Assembly: GCA_964525785.1 (NCBI GenBank)
Contig: CAZGIX010000003.1
Location: forward strand, 1 to 64,000
DNA: 64,000 bases
Direction: 5' to 3'
Source of the DNA: JAQBDA01 sp964525785
GTDB taxonomy: Bacteria; Chloroflexota; Anaerolineae; Anaerolineales; UBA4823
Of this stretch, positions 57,719 through 64,000 are shown in pieces. A program made the position numbers and the translations under genes. Numbering within the stretch: position 1 is the stretch's first letter; every line of letters begins with the position of its first letter. The notes beneath the pieces are model-generated. The model did no database searches, was not told where the DNA came from, and saw only the letters and a program-made list of their open reading frames with translations.

Positions 57719-58720
57719 GTGGAGATGAATGAAACGCTTCTGGTCGTAGAGGACAATCAAACCCTGCTGGAAGGGCTGCGCGATATCCTTTCCCTCGAAG
57801 GCTTCAACGTGCTGACTGCTGCCAATGGGCAGGAGGCCCTGGAGCAGATGGGCACTATCGCCCCGGATATGATCATCTCGGATATCGCCATGCCGGTGAT
57901 GGATGGATTTACCTTCTTCCAGAATGTACGCTCGCGCGGCGACTGGCTGACTATCCCGTTTGTTTTCCTGACCGCTCGCAGCGACCGCCAGGATATTCTG
58001 ACCGGCAAAAACCTGGGAGCCGAGGACTATCTGGTCAAACCGCTCTCCCGAGCCGAGCTGCTGACCGCAGTTCGCTCCCGCCTGACCCGTTCCAACGAGC
58101 TGCGCATGGCCCAGCTCCAGCAAGCATACGAAGCTTCCCTGACCGTGCTCGCCAACGCCATCGATCTGCGCGATCCTTACACCCGCGGTCACGTCGAGAG
58201 GGTCACCGCCTACTCCCTGGCGCTGGCAGCCCAGCTCGGATGGACCGGGCGTCGCCTGGAGCAGCTCCGTTTTGGAGCTATCCTGCACGACATTGGCAAG
58301 ATCTTCATCCAGGAAACTATGCTTTTCAAATCCTTGCCGCTGGGAGATGCAGATTGGTACGAAATCCGCCGCCATCCCATCGCCGGCGCAGAGATGATCA
58401 AAGACGTACCCTTCCTGGCGCAGGCGGTTCCCATTGTTCGCCATCACCACGAACGCTGGGATGGCAGTGGCTATCCGGATGGACTTTCTGGCAGGGATAT
58501 TCCTCTCCCAGCGCGCATTGTCACACTCGCCGATAGTTTCGATGCCATGACCATCGACCGCCCCTACCGCAGCGCCCGCGATCCGGAGGATGCATACAAC
58601 GAAGTAGTCAGCAACGCCGGCGCGCAGTTCGACCCACAGGTGGTAGCGGCTTTCCAGCGTGCCTGGTCAGCGAATGCCATCCTGCCTATCTGGGAAAACT
58701 GGCATAACGGGAAATCCTGA
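57719..58720 (+). CDS. Response regulator with HD-GYP c-di-GMP phosphodiesterase domain
   Basis: This is a 333-residue protein. The start may be GTG 57719 (AGGAAG about 10 bp upstream) or ATG 57725. The receiver is at residues 5-120 with D55 in DMIISDIAMPVMDG and K in YLVKPL. HD-GYP is at about 145-320, with HD in RFGAILHDIGKIF, HHHERWDGSGYPDGLSGRDI, and PARIVTLADSFDAMT. All metal and GYP residues are present, so phosphodiesterase activity on cyclic di-GMP controlled by phosphorylation is expected. No partner kinase is adjacent. Confidence 0.94.
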   Translation: MEMNETLLVVEDNQTLLEGLRDILSLEGFNVLTAANGQEALEQMGTIAPDMIISDIAMPVMDGFTFFQNVRSRGDWLTIPFVFLTARSDRQDILTGKNLGAEDYLVKPLSRAELLTAVRSRLTRSNELRMAQLQQAYEASLTVLANAIDLRDPYTRGHVERVTAYSLALAAQLGWTGRRLEQLRFGAILHDIGKIFIQETMLFKSLPLGDADWYEIRRHPIAGAEMIKDVPFLAQAVPIVRHHHERWDGSGYPDGLSGRDIPLPARIVTLADSFDAMTIDRPYRSARDPEDAYNEVVSNAGAQFDPQVVAAFQRAWSANAILPIWENWHNGKS

Positions 58721-58768
58721 CCGCGCAGACGGTTGAGCGACAACCTCAAGACCCGCGTCAAAAGCAGC

Positions 58769-61423
58769 CTACCGGTTCTCCGCCTCCTGGAGCACGACGG
58801 CATCGCTCAAGACTCCGGCAGCGCCTACACCTATCTTGCGGTACACTCCTTCGGGAGAACGCAGTTCCCCATATACAGACAACAAATCCGCTACCCGGAT
58901 GCCGAACTGCCGTTCGTTCTCGCGCAGGTACGGCTCGATCAGCTCCCAATCCGCCGGCGTCAGCTCGCTGAATATACCCCCATTCAGCTGATCTACATCC
59001 ACCCGCCGGAATGGGTCGCGTAGATAAATCGCCCCGCCCGAGGCCAATGAGAATAGATTCCCTCCCGGGTAGGGTGTCTCCAGGTCGCACAGCCGGCCGA
59101 AGCGATCGAAAGCCACCCCGTTGAGGATGACAAACCCACCCCCCCGGTGGGGATCCCCCGCCATGAACGACTCCGCCAGAAAATCCAGGCAGGTGCCGTT
59201 GATCACTACGCGCGGTCTGCCGACGGCGTTGATCAGCGGTCGGCCCGCTGCCGAGCCAGACACATAAATCTCGCCGCCTTTTGCCCCGTACAAAAAGGTC
59301 TGCCCAACATCCCCATGCACCACAAGCTTACCGCCTTTCAAGATCTGCCCTAATTGATCCTGTCCATCGCCATGCAGGTGCACCTCCGCCCCATCCAGGC
59401 CCGAAGCAGTGTAGTCGCCTACATCGCCATACAGGTCTATCCGGGCGCTGGAGCTGCGCGGTCCTAACCCGCAGGCGGCAAAACGCCCGCCGCGCCAGTT
59501 ATAAGCGATCAGCCGCATCCAACCCATCTGGTAAGCCCTGACCATCCAGCTCGCCGCGCTCTGCTCACCCTCCGGGGAAAAGCCCGACGTATCCAGGATC
59601 AGAAGGGACTCATCCCCGAGCGGTGGGCGCAGGCCCTGCCGCCCGGCCCAATCCAAACGGCGCAGCGATCTCAGCTCAGTCCCACCAGCCTGCCTGTCGA
59701 AAGCCATAGGCAACCCGAACAAGTCCACCAGGCTGCTGTCCACCATCGCCAGCAGCGAGGCGCGCTTTTTATCTCCGCTGTCATATTGCTGGTCGCGTAA
59801 GAGGGTGAGCGTTTGCCAGACGAAATCCCATTCGCCATCGCCTTCGACGGCAAATTCACCCAACCACATCAGGCCCCAGCTCAGCTCATCCCAGTCAATT
59901 TCTCTGATGCTGGGCTTCAGCCAATGCCACAGTGTTGAGGCGCCGCCATCATCAAAAGCCCGCATGGCATGATCCTGCCATGCCATCCGGAAGGACGGCG
60001 CGGCCTTTTGTGCATCCAAGCGGCTGCGCACTACGTGGCGCTGGCCCGCTTCCAGGCTCACCGGCTTGCCGAACTTATTGGCGCAAAGCAGCCCCTCGCC
60101 GGACGAATATGTAAAGCGGAAGGCGCCGCCATCGGTGTGCGATCCGCCCCGGGCAGCCCAATAGCGATCAGCCAATGGTTGGTAGCGCTCATCCTCGTTT
60201 GCCAGCGAGCGCAGGCAGGCGTTGATCGCCTGGCGCTCGGATGCCACTAACCCAATCTGCACTCCACCCTCCCCCTGGCTGTTCTCATACAGAGCGAACA
60301 CCTGCGGTCGCAGCATGCTCGTATCCGTGATGCCCAGCAACTCATAGCGCCCTTCATCCGGCAGTGAGCGCGCCAGGATAAAGAACCACGGTCCATCCGG
60401 CGAGCCGTGCATGTGCGCTCGCTGCACCGCCTGGTACAGTTCACGCTTTTCAAGCGGCAGCATCAGGAAATCGTGCTCTGTGGTGGGCGCCATGGCTTCC
60501 AGGGTGATCTCCAATGGGTAGCCATAGACTCGCTCCCACAGGTCGAAAAGCTGCACGCTGACTTCCGTATCGGTCAGGAACAGCTGCCCGATGTTGCGCT
60601 GGCGTAGGTACTCGCTGACGGCATGGTAGTTGGCAAAGTCGCCGTTATGCACCAGGGCCTCGTTCAGACCGATGAACGGGTGGGCACCGCCTGGATGCCA
60701 GACACGGCCCTTGGTCGGATAGCGCTGGTGAGCGATCCACACATGCGCCGTCTGGTCCTCCAACCGGTAGTACTCGACCACATCCTCAGCATAGCCCACG
60801 ATCTTCAGCACCGATAAATCCCTGCCGTGGCTGAGCACAAAGGCACGTTTCTCTCCCAGACTGGCGTAGAAACGCTGGTTCAGCCGGGCTGAGTTCTGGT
60901 AGACGAACTCATCTTCAGCCGCCCGCTCAGGCAGCTCATCCAGCCCATTCTGGACTGCAAACTGCTCCAGCACAGCGGGTTTCACCCTGCCAAAATAACG
61001 CCACACATCCGGCGGGCGCACCTCCAGACCGGAAACCTGGCGGTAATCGTCAAGATGCGGCAGCTCGTACGCCTGGGCGATATCGAAGTGCGTTTCGATA
61101 AACTGGGCTTCCACTTCTGATCGGGCAGCCGGGTCCAACAATGCCACCTGGATCAGGTAGTGGCTGCGTAGCGTAGCGGCGCCCACACCCGCCTGTGAGG
61201 GGTCCAATCCCGCCATGGCGATGCCGCCGCCTTTACCGTTGCCGCGGTTGTGCATCTGGCACGAGGCGCTCAGCACGTGCCGCCCGGCGACCGGTAGGCT
61301 GGCAGTAAAACCCAACACCCCGCAGCCCCCCTCGGCAGCCTCATCGCTGCGCCCCAGTGGCGGCATGCCTGCCAGCAGCTCGCGGCGGGCGCGAAGCAGT
61401 TTATCAGCATAGAAGTTTGTCAT
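58769..61423 (-). CDS. Glutamate synthase-type protein: class II glutaminase plus GXGXG domain
   Basis: This is an 884-residue protein. The start at ATG 61423 follows AGGAGGAAAA. An N-terminal Ntn glutaminase domain has catalytic Cys34 in GGCGVLGF after a 33-residue leader that would be removed. It includes QMHNRGNGKGGG, AHQRYPTKGRVWHPGGAHPF and ALVHNGDFANYHAV, which are the class II signature segments. The C-terminal GXGXG beta-helix domain (about 650-860) reads LYGDVGDYTASGLDGAEVHL, LKGGKLVVHGDVGQTFLYGA, GGEIYVSGSAAGRPLINAVG. It supplies ammonia and structure for the FMN-domain protein encoded upstream in the operon. A long middle section (350-600) lacks clear homology. Confidence 0.88.
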   Translation of the reverse strand: MTNFYADKLLRARRELLAGMPPLGRSDEAAEGGCGVLGFTASLPVAGRHVLSASCQMHNRGNGKGGGIAMAGLDPSQAGVGAATLRSHYLIQVALLDPAARSEVEAQFIETHFDIAQAYELPHLDDYRQVSGLEVRPPDVWRYFGRVKPAVLEQFAVQNGLDELPERAAEDEFVYQNSARLNQRFYASLGEKRAFVLSHGRDLSVLKIVGYAEDVVEYYRLEDQTAHVWIAHQRYPTKGRVWHPGGAHPFIGLNEALVHNGDFANYHAVSEYLRQRNIGQLFLTDTEVSVQLFDLWERVYGYPLEITLEAMAPTTEHDFLMLPLEKRELYQAVQRAHMHGSPDGPWFFILARSLPDEGRYELLGITDTSMLRPQVFALYENSQGEGGVQIGLVASERQAINACLRSLANEDERYQPLADRYWAARGGSHTDGGAFRFTYSSGEGLLCANKFGKPVSLEAGQRHVVRSRLDAQKAAPSFRMAWQDHAMRAFDDGGASTLWHWLKPSIREIDWDELSWGLMWLGEFAVEGDGEWDFVWQTLTLLRDQQYDSGDKKRASLLAMVDSSLVDLFGLPMAFDRQAGGTELRSLRRLDWAGRQGLRPPLGDESLLILDTSGFSPEGEQSAASWMVRAYQMGWMRLIAYNWRGGRFAACGLGPRSSSARIDLYGDVGDYTASGLDGAEVHLHGDGQDQLGQILKGGKLVVHGDVGQTFLYGAKGGEIYVSGSAAGRPLINAVGRPRVVINGTCLDFLAESFMAGDPHRGGGFVILNGVAFDRFGRLCDLETPYPGGNLFSLASGGAIYLRDPFRRVDVDQLNGGIFSELTPADWELIEPYLRENERQFGIRVADLLSVYGELRSPEGVYRKIGVGAAGVLSDAVVLQEAENR

Positions 61424-61439
61424 TTTTCCTCCTATGGTC

Positions 61440-62459
61440 TCAATCATTTCCCGGTGCAGGTGCCGAGACAAGGTGCTCCGGGAGCTGTTTATCTGACATG
61501 CGCGCCAGGTTGATCAGCACCAACGACCCAACGATGATGGCAGCCGAGACAAGCGTTCTGGCGGTGAGCGGCTCATCCGCCACCAGGCTGCCCAACAGGA
61601 TGGCGATCAAAGGATTGATATAGGCATGCGCGGATACCAATGGGGTGGCAACGTTGCGCATCAGCCACGTATATGCACTGAAGCCAATCAAGCCGCCGAA
61701 GACCACCAGGTAACCCAGGCTCAGCAGCGAGGGCGTGGTGATAGATGGCAGATCCAGCCGGCTCCATTCACCGTTCAGCGTAGCAAGCACCACAAAACCC
61801 AGGCTGGCTGCAAGCATCTCGATGCCAGTGCCCATCAGCGGCGCGGCTGGCAGACGCGCCCCACGGCTGTACAGTGATCCCAGCGACCAGAACAGGCTGG
61901 CTGTCAGGAGAACGCTCAGGCCCAGTCCGTCGACCGCTTGAGATCCGGCCTCCCCTTGTCCAGGGCCGATCAGCAAGGCAATCCCGGCAAATCCGAGCAA
62001 CAAACCGATCCAGGCCAGCCAGCCGGGTCGCCTGCGCACCGCGCCTCCTGCCAACGACCTGCCAGCCTTCTGGGTAAAAGCCAGCAGCCGGGATGGGCGC
62101 TCGCTCCCGGGGATCACCAGGGCGTCGATCACCGCCATCCACAGCGGCACCGAGCCCACCAACAGGGCAGCAATGCCAGATGGCACGCGCTGCTCTGCCC
62201 AGGTCAGCCCGCCGTTACCGCCAACCAGCATGAAGCCTGCCACGATGGCAGCCGAACGCCACTCCAGCCGAGATGGATTAGGCGCCCCAGCCAGGCGCTG
62301 CCAGATATAGAGGATGCCTCCCGCCAGCACGAAGCGCGTCGCCGCCATCAAGAACGGCGGGATGCTCTGCACGGCTAGGCTGATCGCCAGGTAGGTCGAT
62401 CCCCAGATCACATATACAGCTAACAATGCCAGAACCACACGCACCTTCATCTCAATCAT
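61440..62459 (-). CDS. EamA/DMT-superfamily exporter (YedA-like)
   Basis: This 339-residue membrane protein has about ten helices in two EamA repeats: VIWGSTYLAISLAVQSIPPF (repeat 1, with the WGS motif), SGIAALLVGSVPLWMAVIDA, then YLVVFGGLIGFSAYTWLMRN and SAHAYINPLIAILLGSLVAD (repeat 2). Such proteins export amino acids, metabolites or drugs. It lies between the two glutamate synthase genes (16 bp and 34 bp gaps), so an amino acid such as glutamate or glutamine is an attractive substrate (inference). A Gly/Arg-rich insertion near residue 140 lengthens the loop between the two halves. Confidence 0.93.
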   Translation of the reverse strand: MIEMKVRVVLALLAVYVIWGSTYLAISLAVQSIPPFLMAATRFVLAGGILYIWQRLAGAPNPSRLEWRSAAIVAGFMLVGGNGGLTWAEQRVPSGIAALLVGSVPLWMAVIDALVIPGSERPSRLLAFTQKAGRSLAGGAVRRRPGWLAWIGLLLGFAGIALLIGPGQGEAGSQAVDGLGLSVLLTASLFWSLGSLYSRGARLPAAPLMGTGIEMLAASLGFVVLATLNGEWSRLDLPSITTPSLLSLGYLVVFGGLIGFSAYTWLMRNVATPLVSAHAYINPLIAILLGSLVADEPLTARTLVSAAIIVGSLVLINLARMSDKQLPEHLVSAPAPGND

Positions 62460-62493
62460 CTGATTTCATCCAGCTTCCTATAAAATATCCAGC

Positions 62494-64000
62494 TCATGTC
62501 AGGTAGACCATCAGATCGCTGCGGCCGCGCAGCTCGCTTATAGCGCTCATCCCCAGCTCCGCCAAGATGCCAGCCAGCTGCCACAGCCAGGCGGTATACA
62601 GGTTGACGATCTGTTGGTAGCCAACATCGGCATCGATCTTGCTGGCATGTACGGGATCGGTGGTGGTAATGCCAAACGGGCAGCCAAGCCCCTTTTCGCA
62701 TTGGGCGATGCGGATACACCCGATCGCCACCAGCTCAGCCGTGCCGAGTATGGCACCATCGGCTCCCAGGGCAATGGCTTTGGCGACATCCCAGGCGCTG
62801 CGTAAGCCGCCCGAGGCCATCAGCGTCACCTCATCCCGGATGCCTTCTTCCACCAGAAAACGGTGCACCTTGGGCAAAGCATATTCGATGGGCATGGCAA
62901 TGTTCTTCTTGGCGATCTCCGGCGCCGCGCCGGTGCCCCCATACGAGCCATCCAGGTGGATGATATGCGCACCGGCATAATATGAGCCCACCGCCACCAT
63001 GTCCACATCGGTAGGCGTGGAGACTTTGACGCTGATCAGGGCGCGCGGGTTGACGTGTTTGAGCCAGTCGACGTGCTTCTTGTGATCTTCCACAGAATAG
63101 ACACTGTGGAATGGGAACGGCGAGAACAGCGAGGTCCCTTCCACCGCCTCACGCAATCGAGCCACCGTATCGGTGTTCTTGTTGCCCAGCAGGTGGCCTC
63201 CCAGACCGGGCTTGGCCCCCTGGGCGTACTTGATCTCCACCAGGCGAGCGCGCTGGATGCTGCCCTCGCTCACCCCAAACAATCCGGTGGCGACCTGGGT
63301 GATGATATGGTCAGCGTATTCTTCCAGCTCGGTTGGATAGCCGCCTTCGCCGGTAGATGTGAGGGTTCCCTGTGCTTTCGCCGCCCGGACGCGCGCCAGC
63401 ATCACCGGCAGGCCGATGCTGCCGTATGACATGCCGGCCCCATACCAGGGAACGGGCAGGGTGAGCGCCGGTCGGCCTGGCTCGCGGCGGTTGAGAGGCA
63501 GGTGGAAATCAAAGCCGGCTGGATCGGCGGCGATGACCTGGCGCGGGTCGCGCTCCAGCTCGAAGGCAAAAGCCAGCCGGTCAAAGCCTCCTTCGGATGC
63601 ACCGACGCGGTATTCCAGCTCGCCGCTCGGAGGCCTGCCAGTGCGGGCTTGCTGTTGAGATGCCAGGAGTAGGGCCGTGGGCCAGCGGAAGTCGCCCTCG
63701 CCTCCGCCGGGCTGGGGCAAACGCCCGTAGCTCGAGAGCGGCGCGCTGCCGCCCAACACCTTACGGAAGGAGGTTTCCTCCGTCTTATGCCAGATGGTAC
63801 GACCGACTTCTCCGCGCAAGCGGCGCACCTCGCGCATCCCCATTGCTCCCAGGGCTTCCAGCAGCTGGTCACGCCAGGCGTTCATCAAGTTAATCAGTCT
63901 CTGTGCGCCCCAATCTGGATCGAGCTCCTCGCTCTCTACCGGGCAGCGGCCTTTATCAGCCCATAACGAGCAGCCCCAGGCGATCTGTAAAACGAAGTCC
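62494..64000 (-). CDS. Glutamate synthase, FMN/[Fe-S] domain protein (5' end beyond window)
   Basis: The reading frame stays open from the stop at 62494 to the window edge, so the gene starts outside. The edge-proximal part includes GCSLWADKGRCPVESEELDP, a Cys-containing segment typical of archaeal-type GltB. The FMN-binding barrel has PVPWYGAGMSYGSIGLPVML, STGEGGYPTEL, IEIKYAQGAKPGLGGHLL-type residues (here VEIKYAQGAKPGLGG), SVKVSTPTDVDMVAVGSYYA, HLDGSYGGTGAAPEIAKKNI and LMASGGLRSAWDVAKAIALG. The iron-sulfur ligands are in GCIRIAQCEKGLGCPFG. With the glutaminase/GXGXG protein downstream it would make glutamate from glutamine and 2-oxoglutarate. The TTG and ATG near 63885 are not the true start. 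Confidence 0.93.
   Translation of the reverse strand, partial: DFVLQIAWGCSLWADKGRCPVESEELDPDWGAQRLINLMNAWRDQLLEALGAMGMREVRRLRGEVGRTIWHKTEETSFRKVLGGSAPLSSYGRLPQPGGGEGDFRWPTALLLASQQQARTGRPPSGELEYRVGASEGGFDRLAFAFELERDPRQVIAADPAGFDFHLPLNRREPGRPALTLPVPWYGAGMSYGSIGLPVMLARVRAAKAQGTLTSTGEGGYPTELEEYADHIITQVATGLFGVSEGSIQRARLVEIKYAQGAKPGLGGHLLGNKNTDTVARLREAVEGTSLFSPFPFHSVYSVEDHKKHVDWLKHVNPRALISVKVSTPTDVDMVAVGSYYAGAHIIHLDGSYGGTGAAPEIAKKNIAMPIEYALPKVHRFLVEEGIRDEVTLMASGGLRSAWDVAKAIALGADGAILGTAELVAIGCIRIAQCEKGLGCPFGITTTDPVHASKIDADVGYQQIVNLYTAWLWQLAGILAELGMSAISELRGRSDLMVYLT

Noticed and set aside
63883..63888. TTG/ATG as the start of the glutamate synthase FMN-domain gene
   Set aside because: The frame continues without a stop to the window edge and encodes a family-typical Cys-containing segment upstream of these codons.
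1..64000. CRISPR arrays
   Set aside because: No series of direct repeats with regular spacers was seen; the only tandem repetition is at protein level in the gpI-like and adaptor genes.

Overview
The window looks like a chromosome segment of a Chloroflexota bacterium, probably of the class Anaerolineae. This is inferred from several traits: a moderately GC-rich sequence, a secreted protein ending in the YLPL-type tail common in that class, an abundance of HlyD/MacB-type exporters, archaeal-type split glutamate synthase genes, and a very large BTAD/AAA/TPR regulator. No rRNA or single-copy phylogenetic marker is present to prove it.

Layout. (1) 1-10.8 kb: two MacAB-like export systems. The first (minus strand, cut by the left edge) has an adaptor, a DUF5666-like protein, an ATPase and a permease, and diverges from an OmpR-type two-component pair. 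The second is a five-gene minus-strand operon (TetR regulator, two FtsX permeases, ATPase, lipoprotein adaptor) with a clear TetR-type operator. (2) 11-12.4 kb: a secreted beta-helix protein. (3) 12.8-42.8 kb: the centrepiece, a contractile injection system locus resembling a headless phage tail. It opens with a SARP/AfsR-like activator followed by a promoter with 11-bp-spaced direct repeats. Then come a terminator-like protein, sheath, tube, chaperone, a Pro-rich protein, two gpU-like proteins, a HEAT-repeat protein, hub, spike, PAAR tip, gp25 wedge, baseplate J, a giant gpI fusion, a conserved unknown, a giant beta-propeller/Cys-rich protein and a holin-like protein. There are no capsid, portal, terminase, integrase or AAA+ ATPase genes. 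(4) 43.2-46.6 kb: a NarL-type kinase, its regulator and a receiver-only regulator. (5) 46.8-53.6 kb: a glycosyltransferase/GH130 pair and a stress-type set (ChaB, two AI-2E family permeases, CsbD, DUF3309). (6) 53.6-56.4 kb: an orphan promoter/operator, tRNA-Lys(CTT), and a PadR-modB-modA operon. (7) 56.6-64 kb: P1 peptidase, an HD-GYP response regulator, and a glutamate synthase operon with an EamA transporter inside it.

How it fits together. The injection-system genes lie in one direction with tight spacing and many 1-4 bp overlaps, so they probably form one or a few operons. The adjacent SARP-like protein is the obvious candidate activator. The most unusual parts are four. One is a 1228-residue protein joining a baseplate-type domain to OmpA and peptidoglycan-binding modules and a C-terminal metzincin. 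The second is a 1652-residue gpI protein carrying eight tandem FliD/flagellin-IN-like repeats. The third is a 1519-residue beta-propeller protein with a Cys-rich cluster. The fourth is a family of long intergenic palindromes with GAA/TTC triloops scattered over the window.
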